A stretch of DNA of 64,000 nucleotides, from NCBI GenBank assembly GCA_030682175.1, contig JAUXOM010000111.1, positions 1 through 64,000 on the forward strand. Reading direction: 5' to 3'. The stretch is from Rhodocyclaceae bacterium (GTDB lineage: Bacteria; Pseudomonadota; Gammaproteobacteria; Burkholderiales; Rhodocyclaceae). Made by a program: the position numbers and the translations under genes. The notes below the pieces were generated by a model. The model did not search any database. It saw only the letters and a list, made by a program, of their open reading frames with translations, and was not told the origin of the DNA. This document shows positions 1 to 8,161 of this stretch, in pieces (position 1 is the first letter of the stretch; each line of letters starts with the position of its first letter).

Positions 1-884
1 AGCTTGACGAACTCGCGCTCCAGCGGCGGCAGCGGCTGGTTCGGGCGCTTGTTCACGTAGAAGTACAGTACGCGGGCCAGCGGGAAGGTGCCGTCGATGG
101 CGTGCTTGGCGTCGGCTTCGACGAAAGGCTCGCCGGTCTTCTTCGAAAGCGGCAGCGCGCGTACGCCGGAGGTCTTGTAGCCGATGCCGGAGTAGCCGAT
201 GGCGCCCAACTGACCGGTGACGCTCTGTACCACCGAGGCGGAGCCCGGTTGCTCGGCGACGTTGCGCTTGAAGTCGCCCTTGCACAGCGCCACTTCCTTG
301 AAGTAGCCGTAGGTACCGGAGACCGAGTTACGGCCGTAGAGGGCGATCGGACGTGAGGCCCACTCGCCGGTCAGGCCGACCTGGCCCCATGTGGTGATGT
401 CGCCTGCGCCGCCGCACTTGCGGGTGGCGGACATGATGGCGTCGACTTGCTGGAGGGAGAGCCCCTTGATGGGGTTGTCCTTGTTGACATAGACGGCCAG
501 GGCGTCGATTGCGGCCGGTACGGCGGTGGGCTTGTAGCCGAACTTCTTCTCGAAGGCTTCGATTTCCTTGGCGTTCATCACGCGGCTCATCGGACCGAAG
601 TTGGCGGCGCCCTCGATCAGGGCCGGGGGCGCGGTGGCGGAACCGGCGCCCTGGATCTGGATGTTGACGTTGGGGTAGTTGCGCTTGTAGGTCTCGGCCC
701 ACAGCGTCATCAGGTTGTTCAGCGTGTCGGAACCGACGCTGGTGAAGTTGCCGGACACGCCACTGGCCTTGGTATAGTTGGGCAGGGCGGGATCGACCTG
801 GACGGCTTGGGCCATGGCGCTTTGCGCCACGAAAGCGGAACCGGCGATGATGCCGAGGGTCACAACGATCTTTTTCATGTTCAT
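1..884 (-). CDS. pstS: Phosphate ABC transporter substrate-binding protein PstS (3' end outside window)
   Basis: Periplasmic phosphate-binding protein of the PstABCS importer. Reading from an ATG at 884 gives a signal peptide ([20 protein letters not shown]..., cleavage near AMA-QA) followed by a mature chain with [20 protein letters not shown] and [14 protein letters not shown], and the [12 protein letters not shown] segment typical of Pseudomonas-type PstS. About 294 residues are visible and the C-terminus runs off the left edge. AGGAG lies 9 bases before the start. The start at 878 (second Met) is possible. A Pho-box-like repeat lies upstream. The rest of a pst operon would be expected beyond the edge, on the downstream side. 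Confidence 0.93.
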   Translation of the reverse strand, partial: MNMKKIVVTLGIIAGSAFVAQSAMAQAVQVDPALPNYTKASGVSGNFTSVGSDTLNNLMTLWAETYKRNYPNVNIQIQGAGSATAPPALIEGAANFGPMSRVMNAKEIEAFEKKFGYKPTAVPAAIDALAVYVNKDNPIKGLSLQQVDAIMSATRKCGGAGDITTWGQVGLTGEWASRPIALYGRNSVSGTYGYFKEVALCKGDFKRNVAEQPGSASVVQSVTGQLGAIGYSGIGYKTSGVRALPLSKKTGEPFVEADAKHAIDGTFPLARVLYFYVNKRPNQPLPPLEREFVK

Positions 885-958
885 GCTGGATGTCTCCTGT
901 AGGGGAAAATAACTCTGCTCGAACATCGGCTGGCGCCGTGTCCATGGAGACGCATCCT

Positions 959-987
959 ATAGAAGCAATATTACAGAAGGATTACAT
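959..987 (-). promoter_or_regulatory. Candidate Pho box and promoter of pstS
   Basis: On the minus strand two 7-base direct repeats, ATGTAAT (981-987) and CTGTAAT (970-976), are separated by 4 bases, the 11-base period of PhoB boxes. A weaker third unit CTTCTAT follows at 959-965, and a TATAGG-like -10 lies about 8 bases after the second repeat. The remainder of the 885-1209 gap holds only the 3' end region of the facing ABC gene and a partial R1 repeat (1137-1152); I see no gene in it. Confidence 0.6.
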
Positions 988-1209
988 TCCCGGGCAACAT
1001 CGACAACGACGTGGCACTGACCGAAACCACTTTCGGTTTTGCTACCGCCTGCGGCATCGCCACCGACGGCGCCGCGCACGGCCATCACTACATCAGACCA
1101 CGGTTTCCGCCGTACCCCATGCGGGGCATTTCAATCCGCCAGCGCCGATTTTGGGGGAACTCGCCCCAAGCCTCCGCGTTGGCGGCATTTACCGGGTACC
1201 TGGCCTGGA

Positions 1210-1929
1210 TCAGATCGGCCGGCCCTCGCCGGCTTCTTCGTGTGTCTTGCCGTCGCGAATCTGGTAAACGCGCTTGAAGGTCGGGATGATCTTTTCGTCG
1301 TGGGTGACGACAATGATGGCGGTTTGATATTGCTGCGCCATTTCATTGAGGATGCGCATCACCGTCAGCGCGCGTTCGGAATCGAGCGGCGCGGTCGGCT
1401 CGTCGGCGAGGATGATCGGCGCGTGATTGGCGAGCGAGCGGGCGATGGCAACGCGTTGCTGTTCGCCGCCGGAAAGCTGCGAAATCTGCGCGCCAGCACG
1501 GTGGGCGACATCAAGCGCATTAAGTAACTCCAGCGCACGCTGGCGTGCCACCGTGTTGTCGGCGCCTGCCAGCATCGGCAGCAGCGCGACGTTATCGGTG
1601 ACATCGAGAAAGGGGATCAGGTAGGGTGCCTGAAAGACGAAGCCGATGCGATCGCGGCGCAGCGCGCGCAGGTCGGAAATCTTCCAGCCATCTTCATAAA
1701 TCGTCTCGCCTGCCAGTTCCATGTGGCCGCCGGTCGGCTCGATCACCGCACCCAGGCACTTGAGCAGCGTGCTCTTGCCCGAGCCACTGGGGCCAATCAG
1801 GCCGACGACCTCACCGGGCCAGACGGTCATATCGACGCCCTTCAGCGCATCGACGGCGGCATCACCTGTGCCGTAACGCTTTTTCAGGCCGGTGAGCCTG
1901 ATGGCCGGAACCTTATCCACTTTATCCAC
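1210..1929 (-). CDS. ABC transporter ATP-binding protein (MacB/LolD/DevA type)
   Basis: Cytoplasmic ATPase of the tripartite exporter encoded with the next two genes. Walker [11 protein letters not shown]-loop region FVFQAPYL, signature [14 protein letters not shown] and Walker B ILADEPT are all present; 239 residues is normal. A GTG start at 1929 is chosen because GGAGG lies 6 bases before it and it overlaps the permease stop by 8 bases. The upstream codons in the same frame duplicate the permease 3' end and are unlikely to be translated. The substrate cannot be read from the sequence. Confidence 0.9.
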   Translation of the reverse strand: MDKVDKVPAIRLTGLKKRYGTGDAAVDALKGVDMTVWPGEVVGLIGPSGSGKSTLLKCLGAVIEPTGGHMELAGETIYEDGWKISDLRALRRDRIGFVFQAPYLIPFLDVTDNVALLPMLAGADNTVARQRALELLNALDVAHRAGAQISQLSGGEQQRVAIARSLANHAPIILADEPTAPLDSERALTVMRILNEMAQQYQTAIIVVTHDEKIIPTFKRVYQIRDGKTHEEAGEGRPI

Positions 1930-3124
1930 CAATGGCCTCCGCGGGGTCGATGGCGAGCGCGGCGCGAATGGCGACGACGCTCGCCAGCGCGCTGATGACC
2001 ATGACAACCATAAAGCCGCCGATGGCGTCGCCCGGCAGCAGCAGCACGTATTTCGGAAACGCCGGCCCCCATAGCCCAGCAGAGGCGCGGCCGACGAGGA
2101 AACCGAGCAGGCCGAGGCTGAGCGCCTGTTGCAGGATCATCATCGCGATGGTGCGGTTCTGCGCACCGATCAGCTTGAGCACGGCAATTTCGCGCAGCTT
2201 GGCCATCGTCATCGTGTAAATGATGAAGGCTATGATGGCCGCGGTAACCACCGCGAGGATGATGAGGAACATGCCGATTTGCTTGGCCGAGGTGGCAATC
2301 AGCTTGGCAACCAGAATGTCTTCCATCTGCTCCCGCGTATAGGCGGTGAGCCGCTTCCAGCGCTGGATTTCGCCGGCGACGGCATCCGGGTTGGCACCGG
2401 GTTCAAGCCGCACCAGCACGGCATTGACGTTGCGGCTTTGCCCGCTGCTGGCCTGTGCGGCTTCGAGCAGGCCGGGTACGCCGGGGCGGTTGAAAGCCGG
2501 ATTGGCGGCGGTGCGCGCGCGCTCATTCACGAGCGCGTCATTGTCCTTGAGAAACTGGATTTCCTGCGCGTCCTTGAGCGAGACAAAGATCATCGGGTCA
2601 CCAGAGGATGACACCATGCGGCGCGTCAGCCCGACAACTGTGTATTCGTGGCGACGCAGACGCACGCGCTCCCCCAGTTGCAGACCCGTGCGCTCATCGG
2701 CAATGGCTTCGTAATGCCCATGCAGGATCGGCCGGCCAGCAGTGAGATAGCCCGGCGCGCCGGGGCGTCCCGGGCGATCGACGTCCATGCCGACGATCAT
2801 CACGCGACTTTCCCTGCCCGCATGCGCCATCTGGATTGTCAGGTAGGCGGCATTACCGGTTTCGGCGACGCCCGGCAGTCCCGCAATGCCGCGCCACACG
2901 TCGTCACGGATGGAAGACGGCTCGGCATAAGGCCCCAGCGTGCCCTGCTGCACCACCCAGAGGTCGGCGCCGCTGTTGTCGATCAGCACCTGGGCATCGT
3001 CGACCATGCCGCGGAAAACACCGGCCATGGTCAGCGTCGTACCGATCAGCAGGCCCAGCCCGATACCGGTGAAGAGAAACTTTCCCCAGCCATGAAGGAT
3101 GTCGCGGGCAGCGAGATTGATCAT
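1922..3124 (-). CDS. FtsX/DevC-family ABC transporter permease
   Basis: Inner-membrane permease of a type VII (MacB/DevC-like) exporter, 400 residues. The N-terminal membrane helix (GKFLFTGIGLGLLIGTTLTM) is followed by a periplasmic domain containing DLWVVQQGT, a sequence common in DevC proteins. Three C-terminal helices follow, from about residue 280 (MFLIILAVVTAAIIAFIIYT onward). Its ATG overlaps the HlyD-family stop by an ATGA, and its own stop overlaps the ATPase start, so the three genes are translationally coupled. Confidence 0.9.
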   Translation of the reverse strand: MINLAARDILHGWGKFLFTGIGLGLLIGTTLTMAGVFRGMVDDAQVLIDNSGADLWVVQQGTLGPYAEPSSIRDDVWRGIAGLPGVAETGNAAYLTIQMAHAGRESRVMIVGMDVDRPGRPGAPGYLTAGRPILHGHYEAIADERTGLQLGERVRLRRHEYTVVGLTRRMVSSSGDPMIFVSLKDAQEIQFLKDNDALVNERARTAANPAFNRPGVPGLLEAAQASSGQSRNVNAVLVRLEPGANPDAVAGEIQRWKRLTAYTREQMEDILVAKLIATSAKQIGMFLIILAVVTAAIIAFIIYTMTMAKLREIAVLKLIGAQNRTIAMMILQQALSLGLLGFLVGRASAGLWGPAFPKYVLLLPGDAIGGFMVVMVISALASVVAIRAALAIDPAEAIGG

Positions 3125-4305
3125 TGCGGAGTTTTCACAAGAGCATCGACCACTTTCACACGCAGGCCGGGCGAGAGCGATTTGCTGCTATACACGATCA
3201 CCTGATCGCCAGCAGCCAGTCCCTGCAATATCTGCACTTTCCCATCGGCGGATATCGCGCCGGTGGTGACGGCGGCGAATTTCGCGCGGCCATCCGCGAC
3301 CTGCCACACGCCCTCCTTTTTGCCTTCGCGCTTGAGGGCGGCGGCTGGCACGGCCAGCGCTTTCTCGACGGGCGGCAGGCGCAGCGTGACTTCGGCGAGT
3401 TCGCCGATGGCGATCATCCCTGGCAACACGTCGAAGGCCACGTTGGCGATACGTTCCTCGGTCACCGCGTCGCCAACCAGATCGACCCGCTCGACATGGC
3501 CGGGCAAGCCTTGCCTGGTTTGTGAGCGCAGCACAATGTCCGCGGCAAGGCCAACCGCCAGCCCCGTCGAGCGGCCCTGATCAATGCGCACGCGCAGCCA
3601 GAGCGAGGCCGGATCGATCACCTGCACCACCGACTGGCCAGCCACCACGGTCGAACCCGGCTCCGCCAGGCGCGCGCTGACAACGCCAGCCACGGGACTG
3701 AGCAAGCGCAGATGGGCGCGGCTCTGGCCGGTGCCGGTGAGCTCGGCTTGCGCGCGCCGCACGTCCGCTTTCGCCGCTGTCAGAGCGGCGGCGGCCGACT
3801 CCCGCGCAGCATTTGCGGCGGCGGCTTCGTGCATCTTGACGTCGGCGGCTTCCTGACTGACGAAATTCTTGCGGCGCAATTCAGCGTAACGCTCGGCACT
3901 GTTTTTCGCGAGCTGCGCGCGACTCTTCGCCTCATCCTCCGCAGCTTCGGCAGACTGCACCCGCTGGGTGGCGCTCGCAGCAGCGGCGGCACCGGCCGCC
4001 AGACGCGCATCGAGGTCGACCGGCTCCATCTCGGCGAGCAACTGGCCGGCCCTCACGACATCACCCTGATCGACCAGCACGCGCGCCACCCGCCCGGCTA
4101 CTGTCGGCCCGATGGCATAAGCGCGGCGCGCCTCGACCGTGCCGATACCGAACAGGCTGCGTTCGAGCGTCGTCACGCCGGCCTTGGCCGCCGTGACCTT
4201 GACTGCGGCGAGAGGGCCCTGGGTGGCGATGATCCAGCCGAAAGCCGCCAGAAAGAGAATGGCAAAAGCGGTCAGAAAGAGATTACGACGCGAGAGATAT
4301 TTCAT
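3121..4305 (-). CDS. HlyD-family periplasmic adaptor of ABC exporter
   Basis: Membrane-fusion subunit that links the FtsX-type permease to an outer-membrane exit duct. An N-terminal signal anchor (LFLTAFAILFLAAFGWIIA) is followed by a lipoyl half-motif (VDQGDVVRAGQLLAEMEP), an Ala/Glu-rich hairpin at about residues 115-200 predicted to be coiled coil, the second lipoyl half (LRLLSPVAGVVSARLAEPG) and beta-barrel regions. Length 394 is typical. It overlaps the TetR gene by ATGA (4302-4305), so regulator and exporter form one operon. No outer-membrane factor is encoded nearby. Confidence 0.9.
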   Translation of the reverse strand: MKYLSRRNLFLTAFAILFLAAFGWIIATQGPLAAVKVTAAKAGVTTLERSLFGIGTVEARRAYAIGPTVAGRVARVLVDQGDVVRAGQLLAEMEPVDLDARLAAGAAAAASATQRVQSAEAAEDEAKSRAQLAKNSAERYAELRRKNFVSQEAADVKMHEAAAANAARESAAAALTAAKADVRRAQAELTGTGQSRAHLRLLSPVAGVVSARLAEPGSTVVAGQSVVQVIDPASLWLRVRIDQGRSTGLAVGLAADIVLRSQTRQGLPGHVERVDLVGDAVTEERIANVAFDVLPGMIAIGELAEVTLRLPPVEKALAVPAAALKREGKKEGVWQVADGRAKFAAVTTGAISADGKVQILQGLAAGDQVIVYSSKSLSPGLRVKVVDALVKTPQ

Positions 4306-4940
4306 GCGGACGCTCCACGAAAGCCATCAAGCAACAAAGGAAAAACGCGACGTGCCGCATCCCGCATATCCAGCTCCCCGGAAAACAGCGTGCTTTGCAC
4401 CACCAGTCCCTGCACCGTACCAACGAAAAGCACGGCGGCGGCATCCGCGTCGAGTCCGGGCGGCAGCTGCCCGCCGGCCTTTGCCTGGACAATCAGTGCC
4501 TTGACGCGCTCACGGTAGGCGCCGACGATGCCGCGCGCCAGACCATGCAGAGTGGAACCGGCTGGCCGCTGCAACTCGTGAAACAGGATGCGCGGCACGC
4601 CGGGATGGCTGGCAACGAAGGCTATCTGGGCATGGAAGAGGCGCTCCAGGATTAGCAGCGGTTCGCCGCCGGCAGCGAAAGCCGTATCAGCCACACGCCC
4701 AAGTCGCGCACCCAGCCAGTCGAACACGGCCATCCAGATGGACGCCTTGTCGGGAAAGTGGCGGAACAGCGCGCCGTGCGTGACGCCAATACGCTCGGCG
4801 ATTGCCTGGGTGGTGATGCCTTCCGGACTACGCTCGCGGGAGAGCTCGATAACGGCATCTACCGCTTCTTCACGGCGCTCTTCGGCTGAATGACGCACGC
4901 GGACAGCACTTTCCATGTCGTTTGATGATTTATTGGTCAT
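4302..4940 (-). CDS. TetR-family transcriptional regulator
   Basis: Probable local repressor of the exporter operon of which it is the first gene. The N-terminal helix-turn-helix (ITTQAIAERIGVTHGALFRH, about residues 42-61) is characteristic of TetR; the C-terminal ligand-binding domain is variable and gives no ligand. 212 residues. The start at 4940 (MTNKSS) is taken; the Met at 4916 is the alternative. A palindrome just upstream (4966-4979) is a plausible operator. Confidence 0.88.
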   Translation of the reverse strand: MTNKSSNDMESAVRVRHSAEERREEAVDAVIELSRERSPEGITTQAIAERIGVTHGALFRHFPDKASIWMAVFDWLGARLGRVADTAFAAGGEPLLILERLFHAQIAFVASHPGVPRILFHELQRPAGSTLHGLARGIVGAYRERVKALIVQAKAGGQLPPGLDADAAAVLFVGTVQGLVVQSTLFSGELDMRDAARRVFPLLLDGFRGASA

Positions 4941-4962
4941 AGCATGGTGCCACTCGGAATAA

Positions 4963-4986
4963 GTAAGTAACCTGTTACTATCTTAC
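4963..4986. promoter_or_regulatory. Palindromic candidate operator for the TetR regulator
   Basis: AGTAAC-CT-GTTACT (4966-4979) is a perfect 6-base inverted repeat lying within the longer AT-rich stretch GTAAGTAAC...CTATCTTAC. It sits 26 bases upstream of the tetR start and about 48 bases before the divergent membrane-protein gene, where it could control both. Operator function is inference. Confidence 0.5.
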
Positions 4987-5026
4987 ACCATGTCCTCCAT
5001 GGGCGATCATTGGAAAGGGTAAGCAG

Positions 5027-5419
5027 ATGAGTGAGCGAAAGGTGCTGCTTTTCCGCTATGGCATAGCGGCAATTGCTCTGGTTTTCGGACTGATAACAAT
5101 CATTTCAGGTGGCCAGGTGATTTTTGGCGGCGATCAGGCACGCACCGCAGCGGGTAACTACATGCCCGCGATCGTCTGGTTCAACTTTATTTGCGGATTT
5201 GCCTATGTCGGAGCAGCTGTTGGTTTGGCTACTCGACAAGCCTGGGCGGGGCGACTGGCGCTCGTAATTGCGGTTGCCACGGCCCTGACCTTTCTCGTCT
5301 TTGGCCTGCTTGTAATGACCGGGACCCCGTATGAAGGACGAACTGTTGGCGCTATGACAATACGTACGCTGTTGTGGGCTGGTATTGCCTGGTTTGCCTT
5401 GCGCCGTTTCAATACCTGA
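5027..5419 (+). CDS. Small four-helix membrane protein, function unknown
   Basis: 130 residues with four predicted transmembrane helices (roughly residues 8-30, 48-68, 74-98 and 106-124), short loops, and no catalytic motif I recognise. A weak Shine-Dalgarno (AAAGGG) precedes the ATG. It is divergent from the TetR/exporter operon and shares the 86-base region holding the candidate operator, so co-regulation is possible. I cannot assign a function. Confidence 0.7.
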   Translation: MSERKVLLFRYGIAAIALVFGLITIISGGQVIFGGDQARTAAGNYMPAIVWFNFICGFAYVGAAVGLATRQAWAGRLALVIAVATALTFLVFGLLVMTGTPYEGRTVGAMTIRTLLWAGIAWFALRRFNT

Positions 5420-5755
5420 CGACTGGTTCGCCGTTCAGCAGCGGGGCCGGGCAGAGCAGCCCGACACATCAATGGTGACGGTAATATTTTCGGTGATGAT
5501 GATGGTTTCCTTGAGGTGGGGTGTTCAAAACGGAGCAAGGGCTCCGAAGTGGAATGACCTTTTGGTTTTCACCCAGCTCAGCCCGGAACCGCCGGGTAAA
5601 GTGTGAGGTGATTTGTTGCTGAGATAATGTGATGAACCCAATCATAAAGGGCATGCCGCCAAGACGAAGGAAATTGTGCTTTTTTTTTCCCGGATGCGTG
5701 AACCCGGCATCCGTTTCTCTTTGTTAACCGCACTGGCGTATTCTTGGGAGATCGA
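5420..5755. other. 336-bp gap without a recognisable gene
   Basis: Base composition is noticeably more AT-rich than the surroundings, with tracts such as AATATTTTCGGTGATGATG and a run of nine T at about 5681. Only short open frames occur (up to 73 codons on + and 68 on -), none with a recognisable domain or a good ribosome-binding site. It may be the decayed remnant of a gene or mobile element; I cannot identify it. Confidence 0.4.
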
Positions 5756-6376
5756 ATGCCGCAAAAATCACACTGGGACCACATCTATTCGACTAAACCA
5801 GCAGATGCTGTCAGCTGGTTTCAGGAGCATGCCAGGCAGTCCTTAAGCCTGATCCGCGACACGGGAGTTTCCTTGTCCGCGCCAATCATCGATGTTGGCG
5901 GCGGCACTTCAAGGCTCGTCGACGGCCTCCTGGCAGAGGGGTACGCCAAGCTCACGGTACTTGATCTCTCCGCGACGGCACTCGCCGCCGCCCAGGCCCG
6001 GCTTGGTGCGGCGGGCCACCCGGTGCGGTGGCTTGAAGCCGACATTACCAGCGCAATCCTCCCGGCCAACGCCTATGCGCTATGGCACGACCGGGCAGTC
6101 TTTCACTTCCTGACGTCAGCCGATGACCGGCAGGCCTATGTCGCGGCCGTGCTGCGCGCGGTCAAACCGGGTGGCCATGTCATCGTCGCCACGTTTGCGG
6201 AAGATGGCCCCAGCCAATGCAGCGGCCTGCCCGTCGTGCGCTACAGCGCAGATCAGTTGCACGCAGCGTTCGGCACGTCATTTACTCTAGTGCGGCATGA
6301 GAAGGAAGAACACCGCACGCCTTCGGGTACATTGCAGCAGTTCGTTTATTGCCACTTCCAAACACCATCCTCATGA
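5756..6376 (+). CDS. Class I SAM-dependent methyltransferase
   Basis: Cytoplasmic methyltransferase of 206 residues with motif I IIDVGGGTSRLVD, acidic motif II (LTVLDLSATAL) and motif post-II/III regions (VRWLEADI, WHDRAVFHFL, VKPGGHVIVATF). The opening sequence WDHIYSTK and the loop EHARQSLSLI are common in a family of small uncharacterised methyltransferases. ATG at 5756 is preferred over an in-frame TTG at 5744 because GGGAG lies 5 bases before it. The substrate is unknown. Confidence 0.85.
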   Translation: MPQKSHWDHIYSTKPADAVSWFQEHARQSLSLIRDTGVSLSAPIIDVGGGTSRLVDGLLAEGYAKLTVLDLSATALAAAQARLGAAGHPVRWLEADITSAILPANAYALWHDRAVFHFLTSADDRQAYVAAVLRAVKPGGHVIVATFAEDGPSQCSGLPVVRYSADQLHAAFGTSFTLVRHEKEEHRTPSGTLQQFVYCHFQTPSS

Positions 6377-6440
6377 ACCGCCTGACCAAACCATTTCTCA
6401 ACGCTGGCGCCGGCCACAGTAAACCCAGGACAACGACGCC

Positions 6441-6767
6441 ATGAGCGGAATTGCCATCGTGATCATCCTGCTGAGCATGGGCAGCGGCTGGCTATTTCGC
6501 AAGCTGCTGCTGCGCGTGCTGCAGGAAAAGCATCCTGAAGAATTCGCCGCGCTCGGGCAGCCCACCAGCAAGCAGCTGGATTCGCTGTCGCCACGGCTGC
6601 AGGAACTGCATCTCAAGTTCTGGAGGTATCTGTGGGGCGGCAAGGTATTTCAGGTCAAGGACAGGCTGGTTGCAAGTCTCGCCGTCGGCGCCCTGCTGGC
6701 CGATGCCGCGCTGATTATCGGCGTGGCGATTTTTCTGTGGTTTGTCGGCACAATGCCGCCGCAATAG
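6441..6767 (+). CDS. Small two-helix membrane protein, weakly UspB-like
   Basis: 108 residues: N-terminal helix (GIAIVIILLSMGSGWLF), a soluble middle containing a GQP turn followed by a WRYLWGG segment, and a C-terminal helix (ASLAVGALLADAALIIGVAI). This helix-GQP-basic loop-helix arrangement resembles UspB (about 111 residues) but sequence identity is low and no function should be inferred. It lies 64 bases after the methyltransferase in the same direction. Confidence 0.65.
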   Translation: MSGIAIVIILLSMGSGWLFRKLLLRVLQEKHPEEFAALGQPTSKQLDSLSPRLQELHLKFWRYLWGGKVFQVKDRLVASLAVGALLADAALIIGVAIFLWFVGTMPPQ

Positions 6768-6808
6768 TCAGCGTCGCAACTTCACTGCACCAACCGAGGA
6801 AAACTCAC

Positions 6809-7123
6809 ATGATCACTGCCATGGCAACCTTCAAGCTGCCGAAGCCGCTGACACTGGATGAAGCGCGCAAGATCTTCCTGAGCACGGCCCCCAAGTACCA
6901 GGACGTGCCGGGACTGATCCGCAAGTATTACGTGCTGTCGCATGACGGCAGCACGGTCGGCGGCATCTACCTCTGGAACAGCCAGGCCGAGGCTGAGGCG
7001 ATGTACAACGAAAGCTGGCGGGCCTTTGTCAGGGAAAAGTACAACACCGATCCTACGGTCACCTACATGGACTGCCCCGTCGTGGTCGACAACGTGTCGC
7101 ACGAGATTCTTTCCGGCGCGTAG
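6809..7123 (+). CDS. YdhR-like putative monooxygenase (ferredoxin-like fold)
   Basis: 104 residues; the segments TAPKYQDVPGLIRKYYVL, GGIYLWNSQAEAEAMY and WRAFVREKY match the YdhR-type dimeric alpha/beta barrel family, proposed to be mono-oxygenases acting on aromatic or lipid substrates. The ATG at 6809 is preceded by GAGGA at 7 bases; longer upstream frames read into the preceding gene and lack a signal. A GC-rich hairpin (7155-7170) separates it from the convergent CHRD gene. Confidence 0.8.
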   Translation: MITAMATFKLPKPLTLDEARKIFLSTAPKYQDVPGLIRKYYVLSHDGSTVGGIYLWNSQAEAEAMYNESWRAFVREKYNTDPTVTYMDCPVVVDNVSHEILSGA

Positions 7124-7154
7124 TGCCGGTGGCAGACGAACAGGAAAACGCAAT

Positions 7155-7170
7155 CCCCGCCTTTGCGGGG
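7155..7170. terminator. GC hairpin between convergent genes
   Basis: CCCCGC-CTTT-GCGGGG forms a 6-bp stem with a 4-base loop, placed 32 bases after the YdhR-like stop and 6 bases after the CHRD gene stop. It lacks a proper U-run, so it is at best a weak bidirectional terminator. Confidence 0.35.
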
Positions 7171-7175
7171 TGCAG

Positions 7176-7900
7176 TTACGCCCGTCTGCGCCGGCTCCAG
7201 CCAAGCCCGGCCAGGCCGAGCGCCATCAGGATGAGGGTTGCGGGTTCGGGGACAGTCGCGAAATGGCCGCGAATCTCCCCTCCCGGAAAAGCGTTGGTGT
7301 GGATGTTGAAGTACGCTTGCCCGTTGCCGAGACCGGCGATGAGCGCGGCTTCCGAACCTGCCAGAGTGCCGCCACCAAAGCTTGTGACGAACGACCCAGT
7401 GTAGTTTGCGATATTGGTCAGGTCGAGCAAATAGGCATAGACCCCCGCGGACACCCCAGCCGGGAAACCCGGAAGGGTGCCGGGAGTTACCGCAACACCC
7501 ACGTTAACGTGAAACACGCAATTCAGTGTCGAGTAAAACTTCGCGCGCAGCGCGCCAATTTTGACCCCCGCCCCGGGGCGGGGGCGGGGGGTGGGGGGGT
7601 CAGGTGAGGGGGCTGACTTTCATGATGCGGGGTGATGTTTCACGCATCATGAAAGTTAGTGGGAGCCAATGCACAGCAGTGGATGTGCGCCACCGTTGTC
7701 ACGCCACTGAGTCCGCTCCAGTTCGACGAGATCTGCAGCGTCTGGGCGATTGTGTCGTAATCAGCCGTTGCGAATCCCGTGCCGGTTGCGCCTGTCAATT
7801 CAGGACCCAGCGTGGCCTGATAGGAAATTATTGCGGCCTGAACCGGCAGCACGCAGCAGAACAACGCGGCAATCGCAGTCAATTTGATAATTTTTGTCAT
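7176..7900 (-). pseudogene. CHRD-domain PEP-CTERM exported protein, interrupted by a 148-bp insertion
   Basis: The N-terminal part (7900 down to 7659) has a signal peptide (MTKIIKLTAIAALFCCVLPV) and the start of a CHRD domain up to VAHIHCCALAPTN; the C-terminal part (from 7503) continues with VGVAVTPGTLPGFPAG and ends in the PEP-CTERM sorting tail VPEPATLILMALGLAGLG-WSRRRR. Between them a 148-bp segment brings a stop after three extra codons. Removing the segment plus one copy of the 4-base target duplication leaves exactly 191 codons in frame (190 residues), so the gene was intact before insertion. PEP-CTERM proteins are processed by exosortase in exopolysaccharide-producing bacteria. GGAG lies 9 bases before the ATG. 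Confidence 0.85.
7507..7654. mobile_element. 148-bp non-coding insertion in the CHRD gene with 4-bp target duplication
   Basis: Flanked by GTTA at 7503-7506 and 7655-7658. The inferred empty site CCCAC-GTTA-GTGGG is itself an inverted repeat, with the insertion in its loop. The element carries inward-facing CGTGAAACA near both ends, a 13-bp perfect inverted repeat (CTTTCATGATGCG at 7617-7629, complement at 7643-7655), and a G-rich core (7566-7600). No open frame. It may be an internally deleted insertion sequence or a MITE; I cannot name the family. Confidence 0.75.
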
Positions 7901-7936
7901 GGGTGTTGTCTCCAGTGTTGGGCATTGCCAAACACC

Positions 7937-7965
7937 ACTGGCGGCTCATCCACCCGGCCGCCAGT
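7937..7965. repeat. Perfect 9-bp inverted repeat in the CHRD gene leader
   Basis: ACTGGCGGC (7937-7945) and GCCGCCAGT (7957-7965) with an 11-base spacer, 37 bases upstream of the CHRD start on its template. It could be a leader hairpin or protein-binding site. Nothing else is recognised in the 261-base gap 7901-8161. Confidence 0.4.
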
Positions 7966-8161
7966 AGCACCGAATGGGGTCAAGCATATTCCGTGCGCAA
8001 GATCACGGCTTGCGCGCATTATCCAAGTAAATCAGTTGGGTGTACTGAAGGCGCCAGCAGCTGCTGCCTTTGCGCACTGGTTACTGCGCCGGCGAATGTA
8101 AACTTTCCCGACAACTCTTGAGATGCAGCAATCGCTTGGGATGTTATCGACGCTGTACCGT

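Noticed and set aside
328-945. 205-codon frame overlapping pstS on the same strand
   Set aside because: Arg/His/Pro-rich out-of-frame reading; the PstS frame has a signal peptide and family motifs.
5469-5654. 61-codon minus-strand frame in the 5.4-5.7 kb gap
   Set aside because: No Shine-Dalgarno, no family resemblance, His-rich tail from low-complexity DNA.
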